A stretch of 64,000 bases of DNA. Source: Rebecca billardiae RCC1528. Taxonomy: Eukaryota > Haptophyta. Location: positions 1,426,001 through 1,490,000 of the forward strand of contig OZ251229.1 of the NCBI GenBank assembly GCA_965240325.2. The letters run 5' to 3'. Below the pieces are notes generated by a model. That model had not been told where the DNA came from. It ran no database searches and worked only from the letters and a program-made list of their open reading frames with translations. Below are positions 21,385 to 32,087 of the stretch, one piece after another (the stretch's first letter is position 1; each line of letters starts with the position of its first letter). Both the position numbers and the translations under genes were made by a program.

Positions 21385-22283
21385 AGTCATGGCCGACTGA
21401 GATCGTCGGCACGCGCTGCTGCTGCGAGATCGTCGGCGTCGGCACGCGCTGCTGCTGCGAGGGCTGCTCGCTCGCCAGCTGACCGAGGCACTCGAGCAAG
21501 CCAAGGTATGAGCACGCCTCGTCGCAGCCAGCCAGGGCCTCCATGATTTTGTACAGCACCTCGCACGCGTCCTGCTGCTGCTGCCCAAACGCAGTTGTCC
21601 ACCGACAGACCTCCGCGATCGCGTCGTGGAGCGGCTCGAGCAAGCTACGCGTCGGCCCCACCTCGCTGGGCCACTCGCAGTTGACATGCGCGAGCGCCAG
21701 CGAGCGCATGCTCGGGACACGATGGGGTTGGTGGACTGCTCAGCCGCGGCACGGATGTGGCGAGCGAGACGATGGAAGGGCACGCGAGCAGCGCCGCCAG
21801 CAGCGAGCCGAGGTAGCACGTGACGCCTAGGTTGAGCGTGCCCAGCAGGCTGAGCGAGCCGGCCGGGCGCCCCCGCTGCGGCTGTGCTTTCTCTGCAGCG
21901 GGCATTTCCCCGTCGAGCGCGGCGAGTGCCGCAAAGCGGCTGCCAGCTGTTGGGCCGGGTGAGGAGGAGGGAGGGAGCTGGCCTGCGGGGCGCGTGGTGA
22001 AGTCGGTGATCAGTCGCGTCGCGATCCCCCTGCCGATTGCGCCTTCGTCCTCCAGCACGGTGCGGACCTTGCGAACGAAGTTGTAGATCGACCATTTGGG
22101 CACGTTGTACTTCACCGCCGCAGAGGGCACGTCCTGCTTGTGCCTCACGACTGAGATGGCAGCAGCGATGCTCTGGAGCGTGCTCTTAGCCACCTTCTTC
22201 ACTGCCCCGGATTCGAGCAGCACGTTCAATACGCGGCGAGCGCGGTCCTCGTCGGCGTCGCCAGCTGACGTGCTCGGCATCAT
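21385..22283 (-). pseudogene. HTH-USP fusion gene in copy D (frameshifted)
   Basis: The N-terminal part reads as a psq-like helix-turn-helix (AAISVVRHKQDVPSAAVKYN then VPKWSIYNFVRKV). After a Pro/Ser linker comes a USP cysteine box (TLNLGVTCYLGSLLAALLAC), then in another frame the USP QQD box (FGQQQQDACEVLYKIMEAL). In copy E these are in one frame; copy D has small insertions near 21715 and 21765, so it is probably broken. The protease C-terminal His box is absent from both copies, so peptidase activity is unlikely without it. The tail after the QQD box holds tandem QQQRVPT repeats. It is either element-encoded or a captured host gene fragment. Confidence 0.6.
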
Positions 22284-22506
22284 GTCCACGTGAGCGCAAA
22301 AGAGTGGCCTCGAGCCTGCTCAAGGCCTGCTCAAAGTGCGCACAACTGGCTCGCCAGAGGGCAAAAGGCCAATAGCTACTCCCAATTCCCGAAGGCTGAT
22401 GATGAATACGCACACGTGCGCCTGATGAATATCGATGATATTCTGCTCGACCCCGTAGTGTCAGTCCACGAACCATATACATTACAATGTATGAAAACGA
22501 AGCGGT

Positions 22507-22640
22507 GCAAATGATGTTCTCCAGTATAGTGGATACGACCCCGACGAAGCGATTTTATGCCTGCTGCGTGAACCATACATCATATGAATACGAAGCGCGG
22601 TGCAAATGTTCTCCAGTAGTGAATACGACCCCGACGAAGC
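22507..22640. repeat. Imperfect direct repeat inside copy D
   Basis: GCAAATGATGTTCTCCAGTA and the following GATACGACCCCGACGAAGC recur about 95 bases later (22602-22640) with a 3-base deletion. The intervening DNA is also partly repeated (GTGAACCATACATCATATGA-like near 22470 and 22570). Confidence 0.7.
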
Positions 22641-22980
22641 CAATATATAGCGGTTGGTTACTTCGCTGATCCCGTAAGGACGTGCAAAAATAGCCTCAAA
22701 GAAGCTGACGCTTGTATTGGACTTGTAACCGTCCTACTTCACACAGAAGTGAACTCTCACGCCCGGCCGTCCACGATTGATTAGGGGAATGTCGTGGGCG
22801 CGGTTTTTTTCTCCGTGATGCATCTGTAGAGAGGGTCTCAAAATTCGAAACTCGGTCTCCGCCAGCCCTAAAAATCGGCCCCCGGGTCCCTTTTTCTTGA
22901 TCAAAGATCTTTTTGAAACGTGGTTCGGGCCCGCTGGTGCGGGCTCCACGCTGCGCGCTCCGCCCTGCACCGCGGGCCAT

Positions 22981-23595
22981 CACTCGGTAGTCGCGACCGC
23001 CGCGGCAGGCCGCGTAGCCCGTAGTCGTAGACGGTAGTTCACTACCGTTCAGCACTACTGTTAGCCAGTACGACGTAACTTCAATGCTGCGGTGACAAAT
23101 GATCGACGACTATACGATATATCGATGACGATGGATCAATGACTGTAGCAGCCATTGTAGTACGTACGTACTGTACATGCACTTGATGCAGAGGCGGAGT
23201 GATCGGGCAGAATTCGGTGATCCCGCGGCGTGTGGCCCGTGACCGTGATGATATCGATATGTCTGAGTCGACAGAGTCTGAGTGCAGTGAGTCTGCCCAG
23301 TGCCGGCGACGTCGTCAGTCAGTTCTAAGACTGCTAGCTAATAAGACGAGCTACGGTACAGCTGGATCGAGTGAGTGTCGACAGTCCGTCCGAGAATAGT
23401 ACATATAGTCTGGGTCGGCCGTGCTCGGAGAATCAGCACGGATACGTCACGCGATATGATAAAACTGTCACTTGCATGCTCATGCTGATGACCACTTGCC
23501 ATGCTGCCTTGAGGCTTGTCGAACGGTGCGCCACTGTGGGCGGACGAGTGTCGAGCCGGACGGGCGGACGGCCGCCCCGGCCGGAGGATCAGGAT
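22981..23595. other. Gene-free spacer downstream of the helicase gene
   Basis: No gene was seen. It contains low-GC patches with GATATATCGAT and TACGTACGTAC palindromes (about 23110-23180) and short GAGTCTGAGTGCAGTGAGTC repeats. Confidence 0.4.
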
Positions 23596-26500
23596 TCAGG
23601 TGAGATCGACTACGACCGGGACCGCCGGCACGTACGCCGGGCGTGGCGTCGGACGCGGAGCGAGCGGCGCGGCCGCCATGGACGGCCGCGCGTGGTAGGA
23701 CGCCGCCGACGGGCGGCCCCGCTTCTTGCCGCTCGAGGCGCCCACCTTGGGCTTGATGTCCGGCTTGACGTCCGGGCGCGCGGCGCCGCCGTGCGGCGGC
23801 AGTCCGGCTGACGGGCCCGGCGCGGCGGCGCCCGCCTCCACCTTGGCGATCTCGGCGACGATGCGCTGCACGGTCTCGCCCGAGGGCACGACGATGCCGA
23901 TGATGCGCGTGCCGTCGTCCATGCGCACGCGCGTCACCTTGAGCACGCACCTCCGGCTATGCCGCCCCGCGCCGATCACGCGCTCGAGCACACCCCACAC
24001 GGGCAGCAGCGAGCCGCTCACGAGGTGCACGACGCGCTCGCGCTTGCCCACGGTGCAGAGCTGCCGGTTGCGGCAGTTGGGCCCGTGCATGCAGTCCGTG
24101 AGCGCGCGCGTGTACTGCCGCGACCAGCCCTGCTCCGCCGCGTCGCGCTCGAGCTCGCGGTACACCTCGCGGATCTCGCCCAGGTTGGCCGCGCGCGCGG
24201 GGCCGGTCGACGGCCTGTACACCTTGAAGAGCTGGTGGGAGGGCTTCATCCACGCCGCCTCGGACGCGGTCATCTGGCGGTGGAGCGCGAGGACGAAGTG
24301 GTGCTCCTGCATGCCGATCGCGCGGTTGATCGACTTGTAGAAGCCTGGAGCGCGCGCGGCGCCGCGCGCGCCGGGGCACGGAGCACGTCGGCGCGCGCGC
24401 GGCAGCGCGATCGGCGCGCGGCTGAGGCGCGCGCGCGTCGCGCGCAAACTCGCGCCCACCGTCGCCGCGGTGCTTCACGCCGCCGTTGTCCGCGATCGCC
24501 TTGTCGAGCATCGTGCACGCGTCCGCGAACGAGATGCCGCGGTCGGTCTTGATCTGCACGTGCGTCGTCTTCGCGCCGGACTTTGCGTCCTCGTGGATGC
24601 TGAGCGGCGGCGCCGCCTGCTGCACCGAGGCGCCGCGGATGTCGACGACCGCGTCGCCGTACTCGTCGTTCTGCTTGGCGAGCTTCACCTTCTCCTCGAC
24701 CTCCGCGGCGAAGTGGGTGAAGAGCTTGTTCTGGTAGCCGACCGGCAGGCCGAGCAGCCGGTTGAGGAACGTCTGCGCTCGCCGCGGACCGCGCGCCGAC
24801 GCCGAGCCGGCGGGTACGTGATGCGCGCATGCGTCAGCAGCGCGGCGCGTGCGCCGCCTCGCGCCTGGTTGCGCGTGCCCTCGCGCGCGCCGCGCGCGCG
24901 CAGCGAGCGCGCACCTTGACCGGCATCACCTTCTTGCGCGAATCGTAGGACACGCCGACGGAGGCGAGGAGCTCCTCGGCCTCCTCGAGGTACGCCAGCC
25001 AGCCCGCGCCGTCCTGCTGCTCGATGCCGAGCTCGCGCGCCACGTGCGCGGGCGGCTCGGGCAGCCCGCTCCACGCCGGGCTGAGGAAGACTGTGCGGAG
25101 CAGCTGCTCGAGCCCCTCCGCGCCCCACTTGTTGTCCAGGTCGAAGGCGGAGAGGTCGCCCGCGTCGTTCGCGCGGCGGTCGCCCTTGGTCAGCGCGCCG
25201 AGCGAGGCGAGACGCTTCGCCACCGCCGAGGCGAAGCGGCGCTCGCCCGCGATGTTGCTCATCACCAGCAGGTAGTGCGGCCCCGTGCGCTGGTTGGAGC
25301 GGTGCGTGCGTCCGCACTGCTGGATCGCCTGCTCCGACGACCACGGCAGCTCGAGCGTGATGTGCACGCGCGGCATGTGGCCGCTCTTCGCGCGCTTGTC
25401 GGCCTGGAGCGAGATGCCCGACGACGCCGCCTCGCTGATCACGGCGACGCGCTTCTCGCCGTCCATGAACGCCTGCCGCTCGCTCAGGTTGAGCGCCTCC
25501 ATCGACACGCCCGTGCCCGCGTTGCGCCGCGCGTACTGCACAGTGCCGTCCTCGGCGCGCACGAGCTGGCCCTTGCGGCCCGTCATCTCCGCGACTTGCG
25601 AGGTGCCGCCGAGCGCGTCGATGAGCTCGTCGAGCGGGCCCAGCGTCGGCAGCGCGAGCAGGCCCACCCTGTCCTCGAGCCAGCGCTTCAGCCCGAACGC
25701 CGACTTGACGCCGCGCGCGTGCTTGGCCGCCTGCAGCGCTGCCTGCGGGTCGGGCGGCGCGCCCGCGTCGGCCGCGGGCGGCGCCGCCGCCGGCAGCGAC
25801 GGCGGCGGGAGCGACGGCGCGAGCGATGCGAACGGCGCGGGCGGCGGCGGCAGCGGGAGCGCGCCCGCCGGCAGCGGCGACGGGCCACGCGAGGCGTGCG
25901 GCCCGCGCGCGCCGCCGCTGTGCGCCGCCGAGGGCGCGCGCGACAGCTGCGGCTCAGCGGGGCTGCCCTCCGCCGACGATGCGTCGTCCACGTTGCGCGC
26001 GCTCGGCGTGCGGTCGCGCGCGCGCTTGCCGCCGCTCGCGCCGGCGGCGGCGCGCTTCTTGGCGGCGCGCTTGGGTCGCTTGGCGCCCCACTCGGGGTCG
26101 CTGTCGTCCTCGTCCTCGCCCGCGCCGTCCTCCTCCTCGTACGCCTCGTCCTCCGAGCTGTCCGCGACGCGCCGCCGCTGCCGCCCGCTGCGCGCGCGAG
26201 CGGTCATCAGCTGCGGCGCACCGCCCGCGCTGCCGCTGCCGCCCTCCGCCTCCGCCTCCACCTCCGCCTCGTCGTCGACGACGATGCGGCCGCGCGCGAC
26301 CCGCGCGGGCGAGAGGGCCGAGCCGCCGGCGCCGCCACGCGCATGCATCGGCGCGCACTCCGAGCAGAACCAGTCGCCTTCGGGCACGCGCTCGAGCGGC
26401 GGCTCGCAGCAGAAGGAGTGCGCGGCGCGCTCGCAGCCGGGCCCATCGCACAGCATCAGCTCGCACTCGAGGACGCCCGCGCACTTGGCGCACGCCACGC

Positions 26501-29219
26501 CCGCGTCGTGCTCCGCGCCGCCCTCGCCCTCCGCCTCGCTCTCCGAGCCGGCCCGCGCCGCACCGCTCGCCGCGTGCGCCACGTCCTCCTCCCGGCGCGC
26601 GAGCGCGTGTATCATCTGCATCTTCTCGAGCATGTTGCGCGAGCTCATGCCGACGCTCTCGACCAGCGCGCGCAGCCGGCGGGGCGGCAGCGGGCGGAGC
26701 GCCGCGACGAGCGCGGTGTCGGAGGCGCGCGGCCTGCTCGCGTCGTCGTCCGCCGCGTGGCTCGCGCGCCGCGCCGCCGCGGGCCGCGCCGCCCCCTCCT
26801 CCTCCTCCTCCTCGTCTGGAGTGGCCGAGTCGGAGTCCTCCGCGTAAGAGCGCCGGCGCCGCTGCCGGCGCATGTTGCGCACGTGCTGCGCGGCGGTGCG
26901 CCTCAGCCGGCTGGGCTGCGCGGGCTCGTCCTCGCCCTCGTCCGCGTCGGCGCTCGCGCCGTTGAGCATGCTCAGCAGCTCGTCCTCCTCCGCGTCCGCG
27001 CTCGCGCTGCCCGGTGCGCTCGTTGGGAACGCGGCCACGAGCTTGGCAACGACCGCGCGCGCGGCGCAAAAGTCGTCCAGGTCCTCCTTGGCCTCGACCG
27101 CGTCGGCCACGCGCGCCTCGCCCGTGCCCTGCAGGCCGATCACGACGCACTTGCCCGCGGCGAGCGCCGCCTTCGCCTCCGCCACGACGGCGCGCACCTT
27201 CACCGACATGACGAGCTGCTTGAAGAAGCGCTGGTGCGCGCCCCAGAACTGCGTCATGCCGCCGCCCCGGCCGCCGCCCCGGCCGCTGCCGCCGCCGTCG
27301 CCCAGCATCTCGACCGCGTGCGTCCACGCGTGGTGCAGCTCGGCCCAGAACTCGCACGCGCCGTCGTACATCCGGCGCTCGCGCTCGTCCAGGTCGACCA
27401 TCAGCGTCTGGAACGACGCCGTGTGGAACGAGAGCTGCCGCGAGATGTACATCCCGCGCTGCTTCATGTCGAGCGCGACCAGCTCGAGCGCGCCCGTGCC
27501 GCCGCGCTCGATCGCCTTCAGGAAGTCGGCAAACCGGACGAACGAGGTGCCCGGACCCCACAGGCCGAGGCGGGACATGTACGCCTGCGCGCGGGCGCGC
27601 GGGGACGCGGCGCGGGTCGGAACCGCGCCACGACGCTCGGCGGCCGCGCGCGGGCACGGCGCGGGCGCGCGCGGCCGCGCCGCACCATCGCGCGCAGCGA
27701 AGACGCCCCCGTGGCCGAGCAGTACACGACGCGCGCGTCCGGCAGCTCGGACTGCAGCTCCTGCACGCAGAGGGCGGTCTTGGACGACTTCGGCTTGGCC
27801 GAGCTCGACGTCTCCTCCGCCACGAGGTTCTTCGCCTTGTGCGACTCTGCGCATCGCGCGTGCCGACGCCGGCGCGCGCGTGCTCGGAGACATGCGCTGC
27901 GTCGCGAGCGCGCGGCGCGGCGCGCGGGCGCGCACCGTCGAAGCACACGCAGCCGTCGCCGCCGCCGTTGCCGCCGCGCATCCACGCGACGAGCTGCTTG
28001 AGCCGCGACTGGCTCCCCGACGACGCGACGAGCGACGCGTACGTCACGAAGATGATCCCCTCCTTCACGCCCACCGCCTTGGAGTCGAGCCGGCCGTACG
28101 GCAGCTTGTTGAGCGCATGCAGCGGCACGTCCGCCACGCCGATGTCCGCGAGGTCGCGCCTTGCGTCGACGATGAGGTCGGCACTGACCGAGAGCCACAG
28201 GTGGCGCCGCCGCCCGCGGAGCATGTTCTCGTGGATGATCGCCGCGAGTTGCCGCCCCTTACCCAGCCCCACGCCGTCGCCGAGGAAGAAGCCCGCGCGG
28301 CAGCCGTCGGGTCCGCGCGTCTCGAACCGCTGGTTGGCGTACACGAGCGTCTCCACCTGCAGGTCGGAGAGCTGGCCGGCGCGCGGCTGGAAGGCGGGCG
28401 CGTACGTGGGCAGCGGCGGCGTGACGTACGAGAGCGACGTCGTCTCGCACACCGGGTCTGCCACGGCGGGCGAGGGCGCGCCTTGCGTCAGCCACCTGGC
28501 GCGCGCGCCGCCGCAGGGCGCGCTCGCACAGCACATGGGGCGCTCGAAGCGGCACGCGCGCGCGCGCACCAGGGTGAGGCGAGCCCGTGGAGACGTGCTG
28601 CGGCGCGTACTGCGCGAAGACCTCCTCAGCGTCCTCGTCCGCCTCGTCCAGCTCGTCCGTCTGCGCGCCACCGCCGCTGCTCCCCGGTGGCGCGGCCGGC
28701 GGTGGCACTGGCTGCGGAGCCATGCCAGGCACGGCGCCGGGGTAGCCCGGGATGGCGCCCGGGTACGGCACGGCGTACGCGGCGTGCGCAGGCATCGGCA
28801 TGGCGTGTGTCGGGATCGGGCGCCTGAAGGACGCGCTCATCGCCGCCTGCGCCGCCGCCTCCTTCCGGCGCGCCATCTTCTTCTTCTGCGCGATCCACTT
28901 GGGCTCCGTGTCCGTGGCGTGGCAGTGCTCGCCCCACTGCGGGCACTCCGCCGGCGTCGACTCGCAGAGGAAGCAGCGGCAGTTGTCACACACCTCCTGC
29001 GGCCAGCACAGGGCGCCACGGGCGGGCGCGCATGCGTGCACGAGGCGTGTGAGCGCGCGCGCGGCGTGACGCGCGCGCGCGCGCGCGGCGCACACGCCGC
29101 ACCTTGTCCTCCGCAGCGCCGGTGAGCGGCTTCTCGAGGCAGTGGCAGCGCGCATGGGGCCAGTCGCGGAGTGGGTTCGATCCGCGCACGCCGACGATCT
29201 CGACGCCGTCGTCGGCCAT
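23596..29219 (-). CDS. SBNO: Strawberry-notch/FORGETTER1-like helicase with Cys/His N-terminal domain and PHD finger
   Basis: Seven exons (29219-29103, 28996-28570, 28457-27936, 27846-27686, 27584-24915, 24772-24460, 24344-23596) give 1652 residues in perfect frame. Strawberry-notch proteins are SF2-type chromatin and transcription coactivators; plant FORGETTER1 acts in stress memory. The N terminus (about 1-80) has a Cys/His-rich zinc-type domain spanning an intron (ARCHCLEK ... VCDNCRCFLCESTPAECPQW). The helicase N lobe has a Walker A-like GDGVGLGKGRQLAAII and a DESHKAKN box that exists only after splicing (GAC-G|AG-TCG). Family blocks ASSLRAM|AYMSRLGLWGPGTSF and CVVIGLQGTGEAR follow, then a PHD finger (about 775-825, CAKCAGVLECELMLCDGPGC), the C lobe (RTHRSNQRTGPHYLLV), and the C-terminal domain (GFYKSINR, HQLFKVYRPSTG, TRIIGIVVP). 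Acidic, Ser-rich linkers lie around the PHD finger. It is likely nuclear. Confidence 0.92.
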
Positions 29220-29760
29220 GGTGCGCGCAGCGATGGCAAGGGGGCGCAGCGCGTGCGCTGCCGTGCGGTGCTGAGTCCCGCTGGACAGCGCAGCCGCACG
29301 CCCGCCCCAGCGCCAACGGCTTTCACAGCGACGAGCTCCTCTGCGTTCGTTAGCGTGTTCGGTGAGTTCCGGAAGGACAAGACTACGGATCCGGCCCCGG
29401 CTGCTCAGAACCAGAAGTCCAGAACGCGCCAAAAGTCGGCCCAATGGCGGGAAAAATGACAAATCGTTGCATCCATGCAGCATCGTTTCCGGATAATTGG
29501 TTTTTCGCGCGAGTCCCGGGCCGCCCCGGCCGGCCGCCCGCCCGGCCCGGGGCGGCGCCCCCGCGCTTGCCGCGGCAAAGTTGAAAGTTCCCGTGCGAAA
29601 AGCCCGGGAAAAGTCATAAAGTCCTGCCTGTTGCCTCTGTAACCAGAGGAGCAGATTTGAGATTTCCACTGATCTGAGATCACCACGGAGGGGTCCAGGA
29701 AGCGGGTGGTGGTGGGTGAAGCCCCGCTGCCGAGCGCACCGGTGGCGAGGCGAGGCGCCG
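29220..29760. promoter_or_regulatory. Divergent promoter with three E2F-like motifs
   Basis: About 540 bases lie between the helicase and ankyrin starts. Three E2F/DP-type motifs fall within 90 bases: GCGCCAAA (29426-29433), GGCGGGAAA (29446-29454) and TTTTTCGCGC (29501-29510). Further GAAAAGCCCGGGAAAAG lies near 29597. The clustering suggests cell-cycle control of one or both genes. Motifs are seen directly; binding is inferred. Confidence 0.5.
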
Positions 29761-31872
29761 ATGACGAACACGTCCCCGGACAGCGCTGCCGGAGGCGACC
29801 CAGGCGTGGCCTGCCGCACATTCGGCCAGCGCGACCGCATCAAGCGCCGCCTGATCGTCCCGGCCGCCACCGTGACGAAGCGCTCCTCGCCGAGCCAGCC
29901 TGCGATCACGCTTGACGAGCCGGCGGACGGCGCTGGCCACGACGACGACGACGACGACGACGAGTTCGCCTTCAACCCGTCGGCGGAGCGCAAGCGCGGC
30001 GGCAGTGCGGAGCAGGTGTCCGGCGCCGTGCTCGACGCGCTGCTCCCGCCGCCCAAGGCGCACCGCGCCGAGGGCTCGCCGATCCGCCTGCGCGTGTCGC
30101 CGATGGCACACCGGCTCGGCCAAGCGCGCGCGCATGCCTCGCGCTCGGCAGAGGGGAGCGGGGAGCTTGAGGGCTCCTCGCGCCGGCGGCCTGGACAGGC
30201 ACCCTCGTGGCGCACGGATGCCAGCGAGTCCCGCGCGACGGATGCGTCGGACCGCAGCGGCCCGGCCTCAGCGGCGCGGCCCGTGGCGCCTCCGAGGAGC
30301 GCGCCCACGCCGCCGAGCTCGGCAACGGGCTCGCCTGTGGGGCGTGCGCCGCGCTCGCGCGGTGGCGCGTCGCCTGGCTCGGCGTTGGCGCCGTCGTCGC
30401 TCTCCGCACCGCCGAGCCAGTCGCCCGCCCGCCCGCCCTCCAGCCGTCCGTCGGCGCCCACGCCCTCGCCAGCACGCACCGCCACGCCGCAGGCCGGTGT
30501 GGGCGCGCGCGCCGTCGCGCCCGCGGCTGTCGCCGGTCCGTCGTGCACGGCGCTGATGCTCGCGCTGCTCTCGTCCGCGGTGGCGGACGCGTCCGTCGTG
30601 GAGGCCGATGAGGCCGAGGTGAGCTCGGATGAAGAGGACGACGGTGGCCCGCGCGCCACGGCGCAGCTCCGAGCAGCCGCCAGCGCGGCGGACGCTCGCG
30701 CGCCCGCCGCGGGCGCGGGCGCGCGCGCGCCACGCGTCATCTCCGGCGAGCGCGAGATGCTGCGCACGGCGGTGCAGCGCGCGCTGGACGAGGCGGGCGG
30801 CTCGAGCTCGCGCGCGCTGCACGCGCTCCTCGAGCAGGGCGCGGACGTCGACGCGCGCGACGCCGACGGCAACTTCCCGCTGTACCTCAGCTGCCACCTG
30901 CCACGGCCAGACGAGCGGCTGGCGTGCGCGCGCGCGCTGCTGCGCCGATCGGCCGACGCCAACTGCAGGCGCCGCGGCATGACGGCGCTCAACTTTGCGC
31001 TGCTGCGCGCGCACGTGGAGCTGGTGCAGCAGCTGCTGCGCCACGGAGGCTACCCCGTCCGCTGGACCGAGGAAGCGGCCGCCTCCGCCGACGCCGCCGC
31101 GCTCGCGGGCGGCGCCCGCGCCGGCGGCGGCAGCAGCGGCCGGCCCGGCTCCGCGCGCCCGCCGGCCAGGGGTGGCCTGCCGAGCCTTGCGCGCTTTGCG
31201 CGCGCGCACGGCTTCGAGAGCGAGGCGAGCTCGCGCATGCGCCAGCTGCTCCTCGACGCGGTGGACGCGAGCAACACCCCCGCCGTCGAGGGCCTGCTCG
31301 CGCACGGCTGCGCGCCCAACCTGCCGGACGCCGAGGGCCGCACGCCCCTCTTCCGCGCGGTCGCGGCGCAGCGCCGCGGGTCGGTGATCCACGCTCTGCT
31401 CAGGGGCGGCGCGGATGCGGACACGCGCGACGCGTGCGCGACGCACGTGCTCGTGCTGCCCATCATGCGCAGCGACGCCGCAGTCGTGCGGCTGCTCCTC
31501 AAGTACCGCGCCAACCCCCTCGCCGAGGAAGGCGGCGTGAGCCTCGACGTGTTTGCGCGGCAGAACAGCAGCTCGGACGAGGTGCACGCGCTGCTGGCGC
31601 GCTGCGTCGCGCACGCGCACCGCACGGACGCGGGGCCCGCCGCGCCCGCCGCGGCGCAGCTGCCGGCGCCAAAGGGCACTCGCATCGGCGCGCGCTTTGT
31701 GCCCTCGCCGTCCAAGTCGCCGCCGACGCCGATAGCGCCGCTGTGCGAGGCGCGCAGCGCGGGCGCGCAGCGGCAGCAGGCGCCACGCTCGAGCCGCGCG
31801 GCGTCGCACAGCCGCAGCGCGGACGACGACGCCGACGAGCACGATGACCCAAGCGTCTTCGACTTTCGGTGA
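29761..31872 (+). CDS. Ankyrin-repeat protein with disordered N-terminal half
   Basis: The protein is 703 residues in a single exon. Residues 1-340 are disordered: an Asp run (HDDDDDDDEFAF), Ser/Pro/Arg-rich stretches and an acidic VVEADEAEVSSDEEDD patch. From about 340 there are ankyrin-like repeats in two blocks: ALHALLEQGADVDARDADGN, CARALLRRSADANCRRRGMT and ALNFALLRAHVELVQQLLRH; then, after a Gly/Ser/Ala-rich loop, AVEGLLAHGCAPNLPDAEGR, VIHALLRGGADADTRDACAT and AAVVRLLLKYRANPLAEEG. The C terminus is again disordered and acidic. It is a protein-interaction scaffold, probably cytosolic or nuclear. An in-frame Met 45 bases upstream (29716) is an alternative start. Confidence 0.8.
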   Translation: MTNTSPDSAAGGDPGVACRTFGQRDRIKRRLIVPAATVTKRSSPSQPAITLDEPADGAGHDDDDDDDEFAFNPSAERKRGGSAEQVSGAVLDALLPPPKAHRAEGSPIRLRVSPMAHRLGQARAHASRSAEGSGELEGSSRRRPGQAPSWRTDASESRATDASDRSGPASAARPVAPPRSAPTPPSSATGSPVGRAPRSRGGASPGSALAPSSLSAPPSQSPARPPSSRPSAPTPSPARTATPQAGVGARAVAPAAVAGPSCTALMLALLSSAVADASVVEADEAEVSSDEEDDGGPRATAQLRAAASAADARAPAAGAGARAPRVISGEREMLRTAVQRALDEAGGSSSRALHALLEQGADVDARDADGNFPLYLSCHLPRPDERLACARALLRRSADANCRRRGMTALNFALLRAHVELVQQLLRHGGYPVRWTEEAAASADAAALAGGARAGGGSSGRPGSARPPARGGLPSLARFARAHGFESEASSRMRQLLLDAVDASNTPAVEGLLAHGCAPNLPDAEGRTPLFRAVAAQRRGSVIHALLRGGADADTRDACATHVLVLPIMRSDAAVVRLLLKYRANPLAEEGGVSLDVFARQNSSSDEVHALLARCVAHAHRTDAGPAAPAAAQLPAPKGTRIGARFVPSPSKSPPTPIAPLCEARSAGAQRQQAPRSSRAASHSRSADDDADEHDDPSVFDFR

Positions 31873-32087
31873 CCGGTGTCGGCGCCTGCTCGGCGCGCGC
31901 GCAATTATTGTGTGTGGTTGCCAACTACACGTGTGCAGTCGCACAGTACTCTCGAACCCGCCAGCATTCGCTAGTCTCCAGAGCTTCTACAATAGGCCAG
32001 ATCCGCATCAGATAGTAAACCGGCCCCAGTTTCTTAACGTGATGCCAGCTATTAGCAGCTTATTAGTTCTCAGTTCTCACGGAGTTA

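Larger units (their letters stand above)
21166..22980 (-). mobile_element. Family 1 mobile element, copy D, carrying an HTH-USP gene
   Basis: This 1.8-kb element lies on the minus strand. Its right end (ATGACCGCGTTCCGCGGTCC as read on +) is at 21166; its left end (ATGGCCCGCGGTGCAGGG on -) is at 22980. Left-end features are the GGCCCGC...GCGGGCC inverted repeat, CAAAAAGATCTTTGATC and GAGTTTCGAATTTTGAGAC. Copy E shares the ends and the coding region, but the about 400-base stretch between gene and left end differs. The flanks (cgtctgtgat / cactcggtag) show no target duplication longer than the AT at the ends. Confidence 0.8.

Noticed and set aside
21166-22980. Standard Helitron identity for family 1
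   Set aside because: The 3' hairpin and lack of long duplication fit, but there is no 5' TC, no CTRR 3' end and no insertion between A and T that can be shown, and no Rep/helicase gene; kept as unclassified.
24849-28001. A 1050-codon plus-strand frame antisense to the Strawberry-notch gene
   Set aside because: It encodes only Arg/Ala/Leu-rich low complexity and lies exactly over well-supported helicase exons on the other strand; it is a shadow frame.
29165-29190. GTGGGTTCGATCCGCGC as a tRNA T-arm
   Set aside because: No acceptor stem, D-arm or anticodon arm fits around it, and it lies inside the first coding exon of the helicase.
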